A DNA stretch of 64,000 bases from Carallia brachiata (GCA_021464245.1 JADCRB010000016.1:5573250-5637249); one strand, 5' to 3'. Shown: positions 34,186 through 46,571, counted from the stretch's first letter. Numbers and translations: made by a program. The notes: generated by a model from the sequence alone, not told the origin.

Positions 34186-35403
34186 CTACATCATTGACAA
34201 AATCTTTTTCTTCCTTGGAGAAGGGTTAGAATCATAAAAAATAACATGAATTGACTCTTCAACTACCAAAGTTCTCTTATTGAAAACTCTATAAGCCTTA
34301 GATGTGAGAGAGTATCCTAAGAAGATACCTTCATCACTCTTAGCATCAAACTTTCCAAGAGAGTCTTTTCCATTGTTAAGAACATAACATTTACAACCAG
34401 ATGGATGAAAATAACTAATATTAGGCTTTCTTCCTACAAATAATTCATATGGAGTTTTGTTTAAATAAGGACGAATTAGAGTTCTATTAAGAATATAACA
34501 AGAAGTATTTATAGCCTCGGCCCAAAAATATTTAGGTGAGGTATTTTCACAAAGTATAGTCCTTGCCATTTCCTTTAAGGTCCTATTTTTCCTTTCCACA
34601 ACACCATTTTGTTGGAGAGTTTTAAGAGCCGAAAAATTGTGAGATACCCCAATTTCTGCACAAAAATGTTGGAAGCCAAGGTTTTCAAACTCCTTACTAT
34701 GGTCACTTCTTATGCTTATGATCTTCATCCCTTTTTCATTTTGAATCTTTTGACCAAAATTAATGAAGACATTCACGGCTTCACTTTTACATGTAATAAA
34801 GAATACCCAAGTAAATCTAGAATAGTCATCAACAATCACAAGTCCATATTGTTTTCCACCCAAACTTTTAGTTCTAGTAGGACCAAACAAATCAATATGA
34901 AGCAATTCTAAAATTTTTAAAGTGGAAACACAATTTTTTGTTTTGAAATAAGTTTTTGTTTGCTTACCCTTAGCACATGCATCACACAACTTATTCTTTT
35001 CAAACTTAAGCTTTGGTAAACCTCTTACTAAATCAAGCTTAGATAATTTTGAAATGATATTCATGCTAGCATGTCCAAGCTTTCTATGCCGAATCCAAGG
35101 TTCTTCTTCTTTTAAAGAAACAAAACATATGTCACTTGAAAACAAATCATTTAAAGTAAGCACATACACATTTCCTTTTCTTTTTCCTACAAATCTCAAT
35201 GCTTTAGTATGAGGATCATATACTTCACAAGTCATGGGTTTGAATAATACCTCAAAACCTTTATCACACAATTGGCTAATGCTAATTAAGTTGTGCTTTA
35301 AACCACTTACCAAAGCAACATCCTCAATAAAACTTGATACATTGTTACCTATAGTGCCAACCCCAATGATTTTGCCTTTTCCATTGTCTCCAACGTGACA
35401 CAT
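34186..35403 (-). pseudogene. Copia B integrase
   Basis: The longest open frame in the window (405 codons). The zinc-binding HHCC region (RHRKLGHASMN...LCDACAKGK) precedes the catalytic core: LLHIDLFGPTR, a later IRSDHSKEFEN, and NGVVERKNRTL. This gives the D-D-E pattern of copia integrases, followed by the SPKYFWAEAINTSCYILNR segment. It inserts element DNA into the genome. It is out of frame with the upstream protease because bases are lost near 35390-35410 compared with element A. Confidence 0.92.
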
Positions 35404-35408
35404 CCTCC

Positions 35409-35606
35409 TTGCTTTTTAGTGTGGAGAAAAATGATGCTTCTCCGGTCATATGCCTTGCACATCCACTATCAAGGTACCAAATGGTATCTTCTTTAAAATA
35501 TGTTTCCTTCAAGCACTTTTCCACCTACAAAACAAGATGTAGAACATTTTGGTACCCATATCTTTTTGGGTCCTTCAATGTTAGAACAATCATTATTCTT
35601 CATTGA
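35409..35606 (-). pseudogene. Copia B protease
   Basis: On the minus strand the IWYLDSGCARHMTG motif (about 35440-35480) carries the DSG aspartic-protease site. The ORF on the opposite strand here is a shadow. A small deletion next to it shifts the frame into integrase. Confidence 0.8.
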
Positions 35607-35639
35607 ATTTTAACCATCTATACTTGTTTGAATTTATTA

Positions 35640-36932
35640 GGCTTTGCCCAAGCTTTAGAAGATGACACATACTTGTTAGGATCACGAGGTCTTCTAAGTC
35701 TACAATCATGAAATTTGTGTCCTTCTTTATGGCAATAAAATCATGATACAACAATTTTCTTTTCTTTTATAGGATTAGTCTTGTTTTTAGTGAGGTAGCT
35801 CAAACTGGATTTGTCAAAAAATTTCTTTTGAAAAGATAACATCTCATCTAACTTATTGTACCTAATGTGAATTTTGAAAAGGACTTTTCTAAATTTGAAT
35901 TCTTTTCTTTAAGGTCCTCAACTTCTTTTTCCAAAGCATGATGTAAATTGTCTTTGATGTCAGGGGCCTTTTTAAATATTGCAAGCTCTTGTTTAACAAA
36001 ATTTAACTCACTACAAGTTGATTTATGATCTAATTTAGCCTTTTCAAGTTCTTCTTTTAAAAGACTATTTTCCAAGACAATTTCATCTTTCTCTAACAAA
36101 AGTTTTTCACATGCTTTCTTTTGCTCTTTATATTGTTTACATTTCCTTTTAAATGTGATCAATAACTCATCAAAAGCTTCTCTAAGTTCTTCATAAGAGG
36201 GAAGATCCATTACGTTATTGTCACTTTCATCGTCATCATCTAGGGCCATGAGTGCTACATTTTTTTAGGATGATTTTACTTGTGGTAATGCACTTCTTCT
36301 TTTGAGTTTTATCTCATGAGTCATCAAAGACCCAAGTAACCTTCCCATGGTTAGCTCCTCCACGTTGTGAGTTTCTTCAATGGCATTAATCTTCATTTCG
36401 TATTCCTCATTCATCGAATACATTAATTTCTGAACGAGTTTACCCTTTCCAAACACTTTGCCAAGATCAGTTAGTCCATTAGCAATAATCATGAGTCTAT
36501 CATACACACTTTTAACCGATTAGTGAAAAGTTCAAAGTCTTTCATAAGCATTCCAAGATTAACTTTCCTAACTTTTAATGTCCCGTCATTTGAGAGACAC
36601 AATGTATTCCAAATTTCCTTAGCATTTTTACAATGTTTGATGGTGTTATATTCACTTCTAGCTATGGACATTTTCAAATAATAATATGCTATTTCATCTA
36701 TTTGGTTTTTCTTATAGTCCTCTTCATCACATTTTCCTATTGGTTTTTCTCTCAAGGTTTTCACTCTCTTATCATCAACAACTTCTTCTTTATGCACATA
36801 TGGTCCCTCTTCTTCACTTAGCCAAACTTTCATCCCCATAAATTTAAAATAACTTTCCATATGATCTTTATAGTATTGAAAATCACTACCATCAAAGAAA
36901 GGTCTCTTGTTTTCATTGGATGAGGATTCCAT
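35640..36932 (-). pseudogene. Copia B gag
   Basis: Starts MESSSNENKRPFFDGSDFQY at 36932. The capsid-like part follows (YYLKMSIARSEYNTIKHCKN, VCMIDS frameshift near 36510). Then come MGRLLGSLMTHEIKLKRRS, the acidic DDDDESDNNVMDLPSYEELR segment, a long charged coiled-coil-like stretch (about 35880-36170), and one zinc knuckle near 35700-35760 with a first cysteine that looks altered. Two frame breaks. It lacks the 114-codon segment with an extra knuckle present in copia C. Confidence 0.88.
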
Positions 36933-36973
36933 GGGGATCCCTCAAGGATGTTAAGCCTTACAAGTGAGGTTAA

Positions 36974-36985
36974 ACTCTGATACCA
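36974..36985 (-). other. Copia B primer binding site
   Basis: TGGTATCAGAGT on the minus strand, two bases from the 5' LTR; initiator methionine tRNA type with one change from element A. Confidence 0.9.
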
Positions 36986-36987
36986 AA

Positions 36988-38448
36988 TGTTGGTCCCTTG
37001 GGTGAAGCCTAGAGGGGGGGTGAATAGGCTTCACCAATGAGATCCTCAAATAAAAATTTCTGCAAATGAATGTAAACAAGAGATTGAAACAAATACAATA
37101 CCAATTTTTACAAGGTTCACCAAATGGCTACGTCCTTAGTCTTCTCAACAATCCCTCTCTTGGAGATTCTTGAGAGTTCAACTATAGGGTGCCTCTGGGC
37201 GCACCAATCACCACCGTACAGTTTCCAAGAAGACTCCTCAAATACCCTTGCGTTCGCCTTCAAAACTCTTGTTGCACAAGTACCACTTGCCAACACCACT
37301 TTCCCTTTTCTTTTAGGTTTTCCTTCTTGGAGTTCAACCCTAACTCCTTACAAGATGATCCTCAAAAGTCCCACTTTGAGAGCTCTCACCTATTCTCACA
37401 ATGTATTACAATACAAATGAAACTTACTAGCTTGAATGCTAGTTTTACAATGAAAGCACCTAGAGCAAAGAAAGCCTTTTTGCCTTGATAGAGATTGTAC
37501 AGTGGTTGAATATAACTTTCATCACAAGTAAAACATCTTCAAGTGATTTTTAAGTAGCTGCAAGATAGGTTAGCAACTGGTTAGAGCCGTTGCGATGGGT
37601 TGCGCATGCATACTTTGTTGTTTTCCTCTTGACAGCTTTGCATTGATTCTCTTGTCTTACACCTTTTGGTAGAATAGCTATAACTTGTTACATAAAGCTT
37701 GAAAAATTATGATTCCTTGTTTTTTAGTTAGTAGACTGTCAGAGCTCTCTACCCACAAAATTTGACTATTTTTGAATGAGCATAGCATAGTCAAATAAAT
37801 GTTGGAATACAGACGTTAAAGTTCCATTAGACAGTCTGCACAATTTTAGTAGAACGGTAATATCTTGCAGATGGTTTTGATTAATAGATAGATAGAACAT
37901 TGATTAATAGATAGAACATTGAATCTACACACAAAATTTTACATTCAAATTCGTTGTGTGCTCTTCTAGACAGCCATTGCAATTCACTCCATGTGCAGTG
38001 AAGGTTCCTGATAGCTTGCACCCTCTTGGTATAAAATTCATAAGTTTTTCTTTAGGGCTCCAAAAATTGCACGACCAAGCTCATTTGAAACTAGACTTAT
38101 AGTCCTGCCAAATATATATATATTTTAGGCCCAAAATATATCTCAAGTGAGCAATTTTGGTACCTAGAATCTGCCTAAACAGATTTGTTCTTGTGCTATC
38201 TTTTTAATATAGTAGCTTAATAAGGCCCAATGTGATCTTTCTCTTCAATGCATGTGTAAGATGCCATATGTATATCTCTTTGGACTTCTTGAACCTGAAT
38301 TGTATACTTGAAGAACATACAAATGAAATTCACTTGTACTTATGTTAGATTGGTTCATAGCTTATTATCAAAACACTCATCATCAAAACATGAATTCACA
38401 CTTAGTAACAATTTCCTAATGTATGCATGGGGTGTGAATTTTCCAACA
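36988..38448 (-). repeat. Copia B 5' LTR
   Basis: 1461 bp, TGTTGG to CCAACA, near-identical in layout to 30504-31979. It includes a short local duplication, GATTAATAGATA-like, at 37878-37920 not present in the partner LTR, so the two LTRs have diverged since insertion. Confidence 0.95.
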
Positions 38449-38453
38449 CTAGT

Positions 38454-38624
38454 CATAGACTTCAGCTATAAATACCCATGTAAACTTGAGGGCTGAATGA
38501 TTCTAAAGAAATATTATTTCAGTTGCAATAAAGCATTAGTCTTTCATTTATCTTTCTCGTTGAGAAGTTCCTTTTCTTAAGGTTTAATCATGTATTAGCT
38601 TTATTATCGCTAATCGCTGCATTA
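38454..38624 (+). repeat. Gypsy-1 5' LTR, part 3
   Basis: Continues the LTR after copia B (CATAGACTTCAGCTATAAATA to TCGCTGCATTA). It matches 61533-61703. It includes the TATA box at 38467-38474. Confidence 0.93.
38467..38474 (+). promoter_or_regulatory. TATA box of the Gypsy-1 5' LTR
   Basis: TATAAATA, also present at 61546-61553 in the 3' LTR. The upstream promoter half, including the heat-shock element at 28951, has been displaced 9.4 kb away by the nested insertions. Confidence 0.75.
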
Positions 38625-38626
38625 AG

Positions 38627-38638
38627 TGGTATCAGAAC
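38627..38638 (+). other. Gypsy-1 primer binding site
   Basis: TGGTATCAGAAC begins two bases after the 5' LTR; initiator methionine tRNA type with a terminal change. Confidence 0.85.
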
Positions 38639-38655
38639 AGGTCTTGCCTACTCTG

Positions 38656-40686
38656 ATGGTAGCTCGCGATGGAGTTAATAGCAACCATCATGCTGACGAT
38701 GAACAAGGGATGCAGGCCATCTGGCCAACCATCCATAGCCAGGAGGCGACACTACAAAACCTTGGTCAGAGATTTGATCAATTGGAACGTAGATTGGAGG
38801 CTATCATCAATCGACTCGAAACTCTCCAATTGAGAGGTGCCAATAGGATCCAAAGAGACGAGAGCAATCATGTCGGAGATATTGCTCACAGTCAACCTAT
38901 GGCCTGACTAGTCTCTACCAATCCGATTAGACACCAGGCTTATACGGTAGATTCATGTGATAAGACAAACTCGCGCATGTGTTAGTCTTATGCGTCAGAT
39001 TCAGATGATGATGATGGAGATTTTGATGATTATGTGGAACCTAGGTATGAACATAAATGACCCTGGCATCCCGAGGGGCCAAACGAATTTTGGCTAAAGG
39101 TAGATATCCCTGTCTTTAATGGTTAATTAAATATTGAAAATTTTATAGATTGGTTAGCCAAAGTAGAAAGATTCTTTGACTATATGGAAATACTTGAGGA
39201 AAGAAAAATTAGATTGGTAGCCTGCTGGCTAAAAGGAGGAGCGTCTGCTTGGTGGGAATGAACAAAAGACCGAAAGAGAGAAGAAAGCAAAGCTCTGGTT
39301 AGAGATTGGTACAAAATGAAGCAACTTTTAAGGGGAGTGTTTCTTCCTCTAGATTATGAGTAGATCTTTTTCCAACAATATTAACATCGCGATCAAGGCA
39401 ACTGGATAGTCCAGAGTACTCAGCAGAATTTTTCAAATTGTCCAAGCGTAGCGACCTTGTGGAATCAAAAAGCCAACAAGTCTCTAGGTACCTAGGCAGA
39501 TTGAAGCCAGCAATCTGAGACACAATTGGAGTCAGATGCTCCTGGATATATTTGGAGCTAGGAATGTGGCTTTGAAAGCTGAGATAATGCTACAAGAAAA
39601 GAACAAAGCTAAATCTTCTCGTAAGTATTATTTTGACTCTAACAAATCTATTGAGAGAAAGAAAAACCTAAAGCTTTAGGCCAATCAAAGAAGGTGATAA
39701 CTGATAAATCTGTAAGGAAACAGTAGCTAGCTGAGAAAGTAGTTGGCCGCCATCTCAATCCTTATGAGAAGCCTATACTCAACAAGTGCTACAAGTGTAA
39801 CAAGATAGGTCACCGCTCTAATGATTGCCCACGACAAAAGGCGGTGAATATAATAGAGCAGGAAGGCGCAGTTGGAGAATAAGATGATGAAGTCTATTGT
39901 TGCCCAGATAGAGTATAAGACGAGTATGAAGATGAAAGATTTGTGTATGTGGTGAGGAAGTTGATGGTAGCTCCTAAGTAGGAGGATGACACTCAACGGA
40001 ATAAACTATTTTGTACCAAGTGCACAGTTAATAATACTCTGTTTGATTTGATTATTGTAATGGCAGCCAGGAAAATAATATTGGAAAAGAAACTATCAAA
40101 AAGTTGTAGCTACCAATAAAGAAGCATCTGAGTCCATACACCATTGGATGGACCAAAGTAGTTTGAGAAATTCGAGTGGCAGAATGATGCAAGATTCCTT
40201 TTCGATTGGGCAGTACAAAGACGAGGTCTATTGTGATGTCATAGACATGAATGCTTGTCACCTATTGCTCAGGCAGCCATGGCATTTTGATGTTGATGCT
40301 TAACACTCATGTAGGAAGAATGTCTACAAGCTCGAAAAGGATGGGGTAAAGGATATCTTGCTGCCTTTAAAAGGAGTGTCTTGAACCAAAACATCTCAAG
40401 TGCAGGGAAGAACCATTCTAACAGTTACTCATTCAGAAGTATACCTTGCTACCTATAAAAGAAGGATCTCAAACCAAGACATCTCAAGTGGAGGGGAGAA
40501 CCTTTCTAACAATCACTCATTCAGATCAAAAGATCAAGGCCGCTATCAAAGAATCGAAAGAAGTTCATGTGCTTGCGGTGAAAGGTGAAGTAACCAGTAG
40601 TCTGGAGATGAAAGTTCCAGATTCAGTTAAACAATTGCTAGAAGAATTCAATGAGATTGTACCAAAAGAGTTACCAGACAGGTTGT
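38656..40686 (+). pseudogene. Gypsy-1 gag, zinc knuckle and protease remnant
   Basis: Probable start at ATG 38656. An N-terminal coiled-coil-like part (EATLQNLGQRFDQLERRLEA) ends at a stop at 38905. The capsid part follows in the same region (IENFIDWLAKVERFFDYMEI, KGGASAWWE, about 39125-39260) with several stops. A CX2CX4HX4C zinc knuckle, CYKCNKIGHRSNDC, is intact at 39787-39828. The protease stretch near 40020-40080 (NNTLFDLIIV) has lost the catalytic Asp-Gly. It ends in LLEEFNEIVPKELPDRL, the pre-RT phrase, cut by Gypsy-2 at 40687. A direct repeat (CCTTTAAAAGGAG/CTATAAAAGAAGG with CAAGACATCTCAAG words) near 40370-40500 is a short internal duplication. Confidence 0.85.
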
Positions 40687-40687
40687 T

Positions 40688-41465
40688 TGTAAAGATAAAA
40701 AAAAATGAAATAAAAAGCCAAATGGTCGGCAATTGGCCGGTTCAATTTGGTCAGCCACCGGCCACCAACCCAATGGTTGGCGGCACAGTTGCAGGGATGA
40801 CCTATAAATAGGTCATTCCCTATCTCAGATAAATCAACTCATAAAGAAACAAAAACAAAACATAGAAACAAAATGACGTGAGGAAGTAAAAATTTGGAAA
40901 ACCAAGTTTTCCAAAACCTTTTCCTTACAATTTCGTATTTTAGGTGTATGATCTCTTGTCTCCATTCAGTTATATATTCTAGATCAAAAGTTTAAAATAT
41001 TTAATATACTCATTTCCAAGCATATTTTGGGTGTAGACTCTTTAATTGCCTCTGAGTAGGATCTGGTAAAGCAAAAATTTAAAATATTAAAATATTAAAA
41101 ATATGCCTGAGATTAACTCTCTACGACTTTTAGCAAAGTCAAATCAGCCCACTTGAAATCAAGCCTCTTTAGTCTTTAGTGGTATCAAGTCAGTCCAATC
41201 GAAATTAAGCCTTACTACAATCAAACCATCTACCTGAGATCTAACCTCAGCTCTCAGTAGAATTTATTCAGTTCAAGATAAAGCTGTGAAATTTATTTCT
41301 GTTAAAATCAGGCTCGTGCTACTCTTGATGGAATCACGAAAGAGAGCATTAATCGGAAGATCTTCACAGATATCGACCCCACGTGAATTTTAAATTTTTA
41401 TTTGTAATTTGTATTTGTATTTTCGAATCTAATTGTTTTAGGCTCAAAATTTATAGCCTCTTACA
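40688..41465 (+). repeat. Gypsy-2 5' LTR
   Basis: Starts TGTAAAGAT after the TTGTT flank and ends CTCTTACA. It contains GGCCGG/CCGGCC-rich inverted words near 40735-40770 and a TATA box inside a palindrome (40797-40816). I could not assign the primer site that follows. Confidence 0.88.
40797..40816 (+). promoter_or_regulatory. TATA box embedded in a palindrome (Gypsy-2 5' LTR)
   Basis: Arms ATGACCTA and TAGGTCAT flank TAAA. The partner LTR has ATGGCCTA and TAGGCCAT at 58054-58073. Likely core promoter. Confidence 0.65.
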
Positions 41466-41513
41466 AATTTCTGACAGGCCTGGTGAGACGTCTTTGCCTC
41501 CCATCTTCAGTTT

Positions 41514-41653
41514 CTTAAAAAAAAAAAACAACAAAAAAAGTTGAAGGAGAAAAAAAGAAAAAAAAAGAAAAGTCGAAAACAAGGAAAAAATACAAAAGAA
41601 GGAAAAAGACGAAAAAAAAAAAGAAAAAGAAAGAAAAAGGAAGAAAAATATTT
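41514..41653 (+). repeat. 140-nt polypurine stretch upstream of Gypsy-2 gag
   Basis: Almost pure A and G with few interruptions (AAAGAAAAAG-type words), between the primer-site region and the gag ATG at 41679. Strong strand asymmetry. It could be a leader-RNA feature or simple replication slippage. Confidence 0.7.
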
Positions 41654-41678
41654 TTAGCAGGTATGTAGCACACCAATT

Positions 41679-43426
41679 ATGCCAAAGAAGAGCACGACCA
41701 CTGCTACTAGTAAGGAAGTAATTGCTCTATTGTCGACATCAACTACCCTACCTGGGTATGCAGGTCTAGAAACTCGTGGAAGAATGTGATTTCTCGTCGT
41801 CCAAACATAGAAAAATATCAAAATGGAGAATATACGGCACATACAGCAACAAGATATCTTCCCTGACTCTCTCGTCAGACGAAGGATCGATCATCCACCC
41901 TAATCGAATTTGGAGGCAATGTGACAAAGCCCGTACAACATCAGAAGCTAACCTATTCTACATAAACAAACACGAAGAAATCGAAAGAGCCCTCTACCCT
42001 AGTCTTCTACGGAGCATCGTTTACCAACACTAACGACATTGCAGTATGATGACGAACACAATCAACACGGAAGAAAGGATCGCAAAACTATAAAACAGAA
42101 TTTTTCAGCTGATTAAAACTCTAGAGGAAAATGATAGCAAATCGCCAATCTCAAATAAAAGGCCCTAATTCAAGTCGATCCTGAAACCCGTGAAGAGCAA
42201 CCATATTCACCCAATTTCACTCCAAAAGCAATGCCAGCTGATGTCTTCATGACAGAAAAACAACCAAACAGTTCCACCCAGTTGCCACTTTTAAATTCTG
42301 TAGCCTCACTATCTGTCCAACAATTACAGGACATGATAGCTAATGCAATCCACTTACAACAAACTGTATCATTCACAAGATCACAAATGTACGTCAAACC
42401 ATACACGGGGCAGATTGAAAATCTCAGCATGCCTTTATGCTACCAATCGCCCAAATTTCAACAATTTGATGGACAAGGGGACCCTAAATAGCACATTACT
42501 TACCTCGTCGAGACTTGTAACAACACAAGAATTTGCGAAAATCTCTTGGTAAAACAGTTTGTTCGTTCACTTAGGGATACCACCTTCACCTGGTTCATAA
42601 ATCTTGAACTAGAATCAATTGACAGTTGAGAATAGTTGCAACAAGAGCTCCTCAACAGATTTTTCAGCACTCGGAGAATAGTAAGCATGATGAAACTTAT
42701 TAGCACCAAGCAAAGGAAAGGAGATCCCATTGTCAAATACATAAATAGATAGCACACTCTCAGCCTAGACTGCAAGGATTGTCTGACGGAGACTTTCGCG
42801 GTGGAAATGTGCATTCCGGGGATGCACTGAGAGCTGTTATACATCCTCCAAGGCATCAAATCTTCAACTTTCGAAGAACTAGCGACTTGCGCGCACATAT
42901 GGAGATAAGCATTTAGACCTCTGGGGCACGGTTCCCATCCAACTAAACCAGCATGGGGGCAAGAAAGAAGTTGAGAAGACTAACAACTCAGGAAAAGGTA
43001 AAGAAGTGATGATCGTCAACATTGCACTAGTAAAAGTTGGAGCCAAAGCAAAGGTAAACCCTCCAACGCCAACAAATTGGCCAAAACACCAACAAAGGCA
43101 GAGGGTGTCATTGCAAGAATTGGAGCAGAAGAAATATCCATCCTCAGACTTAGATGTCCCAGAAATTCTTGACCAACTCTTGGAGGTAAAGCTGATCAAA
43201 CTCTCAGAGCGCAACCAGCCCAATGAGGAAGATCGGGTAAATGATTTGAAATTCTGCAAGTATCACCGCATAGTCAGTCATTCAACTGAGAAGTATTTCC
43301 ATCTTAAAAGAGCTGATCATAAAACTAAAAAACCAAAATAAAATCATTTTGAACAAAGAAGATGTGACTTCGACCAACCAAACCACTATACCTTCGAACC
43401 CATCAGAAGAAGCGACATGCTGCAAG
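41679..43426 (+). pseudogene. Gypsy-2 gag (5' part, cut by copia C)
   Basis: ATG at 41679 (MPKKSTTTATSKEV). The conserved part runs from SVQQLQDMIANAIHLQQ (42321) through FQQFDGQGDPK (42456), VETCNN, LLVKQFVRSLRD (42545), QELLNRFFSTRR and RKGDPIVKYINR, to the C-terminal KFCKYHRIVSHSTEKYFHLK (about 43252-43311). This is gag of the Tat-type plant gypsy class. Several TAA/TAG codons at former Gln positions. Interrupted at 43427-43431 (GAAGA) by copia C; it resumes at 51231. Confidence 0.85.
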
Positions 43427-43431
43427 GAAGA

Positions 43432-44812
43432 TGTTGGTCCCTTGGGTGAAGCCTAGAGGGGGGTTAATAGGCTTCACAAAAGAAATCCTCAAATAAAATT
43501 TTTGCAAATGAATGTAAACAAGAGATTGAAAGAGATACAATACCGAATTTTACAAGGTTCACCAAATGGCTACGTCCTTGGTTTTCTCAACAATCCCTCT
43601 CGTGGAGATTCTTGAGAGTTCAACTGTAGGAGTGCCTTTTGGTGCACCAATCACCACCGTATAGTTTACAAGAAGACTCCACAAACACCTTTGCGCCTAC
43701 CTTCAAATCAGTTATTGCACAAGTCCCACTTGCCAATACCAATTTCCCCTTTTCTCTTGGGTTTTCCTTCTTGGACTTTAACCCTAACTCCTTACAAGAT
43801 GATCCTCACAAGTACCCATTGGGAGCTCTCACCCTATTCTCACAATGTATTACAATACAAATGAAATTTACTAGTTTCAATGCTAGTTTTACAATGGAAG
43901 CACTTAGAGCAAAAAAAGCCTTTTTCCTTGAGAGAGATTATACAATGCTTGAATATAACTTTCTTCACCTATCACATCAGTAAAAACACCTTCAAGTGAT
44001 GCTTAAGTAGCTGCAAGATAGGTAAGCAACTTGTTAGAGCCGTTGCCATGTGTTGCACATGCATGCTTTGTTGTTTTGCTCTTGACAACTTTGTATTTAT
44101 TCCCTTGTCTGACACCTTTTGGTAGAAGGGCTATAACTTGGTACAGACAACTTGAAAAATTGGAATTTCTTTTTCGTTATTTAGTAGACTGTTAGAGCTC
44201 TTTACCCACCAAATTTGACTATTTTTGAATGAGTATAGCATAGTCAAATAAATGTTGGAATAGAGACATTAAAGTTTCATTATACAGTCTGCACACGTTT
44301 TGTAGAACATTAATATCTTGCAGAAGAATTTGAATTTTGATGTTATTCTTTTTGCATTCATTAGTAGACAGAACAAGGAATCTACATACAAAATTACACA
44401 TTCAAATTCGTAGTGTGATCTTCTAGACAGCCGTTGCAATTTACTCTATTTGCACTGAAGGTTCTTGACAGCCTGCAACCTCTTGGTATAAAATTCATAA
44501 GTTTTTCTCTACGGCTCCAAAAATTGTACAACCAGTCTCGTATGAAACTAGACTTATAGTCCTGCAAAACTGTATATATTTTAGGCTCAAAATATTTCTC
44601 AATTGAGTGAGTTTGATACCTAGAATTTGTCCAAACAAATTTGCTCTTGTGCTGTCTTTCTAAGTTTTATACTTGAAGAACATAAAAATGAAATTCACTT
44701 GTACTTTTGTTAGATTAGTTCATAGCTCATCATCAAAACATTCATCATGAAAACATGAATTCAAACTTATAACAATTTCTTAATATATGCATGGGGTGTG
44801 AATTTTCCAACA
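43432..44812 (-). repeat. Copia C 3' LTR
   Basis: 1381 bp, TGTTGG to CCAACA in plus reading. It is shorter than its partner because of a deletion near 44661-44668 (a stretch present in the partner at about 51003-51085). A polypurine tract follows at 44813-44827. Confidence 0.93.
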
Positions 44813-45342
44813 ATCTCCCCCTTTTTGATGATGGCAAAACCTTTAAATTGATGCTTCCCCTTAATCTAAGCTTCCTCTATAAATGCTATTTCTTTTAACT
44901 CTCTCTTAATTTTCTCCCCCTTTTTGTCATCAATAAAGTGGTTGAAACAAAATATGTGAATGCTAACTTGGTTAAGAGATAGAGACTCCCCGTTAATGTA
45001 TGCATGTAGCACAAGTTCACATTTACAATTAGGCATATAAGTTATAACAACTTTGAGATATGGACCTTGTAGAGTACAAATGCAGCCACTAAGCTAGAGC
45101 AAAGAATGTACTAGATCTTACAAGATAATCTCTCAATTTTAAAAGGTTTCACTAAAGCAAAAATAGATTTGATGTTTTTGTGTCATGTGCAATGTTCATA
45201 GAAAATGGTTTTCAATGTATTTGCTTCATTAATTTGAAGTAATTTCATTGAAAGTTTGGCCATTTTGTTATGCCATAAGATGACAAGACATAATCACAAA
45301 CATTCATCCAAGATTAAGCAAATAAAGACATTCAAGCATATA

Positions 45343-45700
45343 CTAATACATGGGGTGTGACATGCTTAATTCTCTTCTTAGGTGACAAAATTGATCTTGA
45401 TGTAATGGCTTAGTGAAAATGTCTGCTACTTGATTTTTGGTATCTATAAATTCAAGCACAATATCACCTCTTCGAGTATGGTCTCTAATAAAATGATGTC
45501 TAATATCAATATGCTTTGTTCTAGAATGATAGATGGGATTTTTGGTCAAGTTTATTGCACTTGTGTTGTCACAGTTGATGGTAACCTCTTTCATGTTAAG
45601 ACAATAATCCATAAGCTGTTGACACATCCATAGAACTTGGGCACAACAACTATCGCAACATATTCGGCTTCCGTGGTAGATAGTGCTACACAATTGATCC
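45343..45700 (-). pseudogene. Copia C RNase H
   Basis: CCAQVLWMCQQLMDYCLNMK, CDNTSAINLTKN, RTKHIDIRHHFIR and ADIFTKPLHQDQF. The upstream part (TEAEYVA region) is damaged by a small deletion near 45650-45690 relative to copia B. Confidence 0.85.
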
Positions 45701-45819
45701 TAAAAAATGACAAGTCCCAGACGTGCTTTTTATATCAATCTTACAACCACCAAAGTCGACATCCAAAAAAGCATGTAACTTGAAGTTTGATTCTTTAGAA
45801 TACCATAATCCTAAAGTAT

Positions 45820-46571
45820 CTAAAAATTCTTTTTACTGCAACTAGATGAGATTCCTTTGGAGATGCTTGAAATATAGCACAAAGACAACCACTTGAGGAA
45901 GTCCCTCACATACTTTTCTTGATTGATGAAGGTTACATATTTGGTTTCTTTAACTTGAAGTCCCAACAAGAAGTTTAGTTCTCCCATCATACTCATCTCA
46001 AATTCACTTTGCATAAGCTTAGAAATTTTTTTTGCAAAGGTCATCATTAGTAGAACCAAATATAATATCGTCCACATATATTTGAACTACTAATATATCC
46101 TTTCCATTAATTTTGATGAATAAAGTAGGCAACCTTACCTCTTTGAAAGCCTTTCTCCAAAAGAAAATTGGAAAGCCTTTCATAGCAAGCTTTTGGGGCT
46201 TGTTTGAGTCCATATAAAGCCTTCTTAAGTTTAAAAACATGACGTGGAAATTTCGCATCCTCAAAATCGGGAGGTTGTTCAATATAAACTTCTTCATTTA
46301 TAAAGCCATTTAAAAAAGCACTTTTGACATCCATTTGATATAAAGTAAAATCCATGTAACAAGCAAATGCTATCAAAAGTATGATTGCTTCAAGTCTAGG
46401 AACCGAAGCATTAGTTTCATTATAATCTAGGCCTTCTTGTTGACAATAGCCTTGGGCTACTAATATTGCTTTATTTCTCACTATGGTTCCATCCTCATCT
46501 ATTTTATTTCTAAAGACCCATTTTGTTCCTATGATTGATTCAAATTGATTTAATTCTTCTTGCATGGCCAT
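45820..46571 (-). pseudogene. Copia C reverse transcriptase
   Basis: AMQEELNQFES, TKWVFRNKIDEDGTIVRNKA, MDFTLYQMDVKSAFLNGFIN, EEVYIEQPPDFEDAKFP (the Gln lost in copia B is kept here), LKKALYGLKQAPKACYERLS, IYVDDIIFGSTND in a second frame, and MMGELNFLLGLQVKETKY in a third. About 250 bp found in copia B between the RT end and RNase H is missing. Confidence 0.88.

Larger units (their letters stand above)
30504..38448 (-). mobile_element. Copia element B, full length
   Basis: 7945 bp with perfect CTAGT duplications (30499-30503 and 38449-38453), two LTRs (1476 and 1461 bp), primer site, polypurine tract and gag-pol in the order gag, protease, integrase, reverse transcriptase, RNase H. The long LTR and the coiled-coil gag resemble the SIRE/Maximus or Tork side of copia; the lineage is inference. 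Frameshifts in gag, a base loss at the protease/integrase join and an in-frame stop at the reverse-transcriptase EVYVE-stop-PP site show it is inactive. It is the best preserved element in the window. Confidence 0.95.

Noticed and set aside
34609..34911. 100-codon plus-strand frame (with a counterpart at 47275-47577)
   Set aside because: Exact antisense of the copia integrase coding sequence; conservation is explained by the minus-strand protein.
29004..38448. A single element with inverted LTRs (solo LTR plus copia B)
   Set aside because: Each unit has its own perfect and different 5-bp duplication (ATCTT and CTAGT), and 21 bp of Gypsy-1 LTR lies between them, so they are two insertions.
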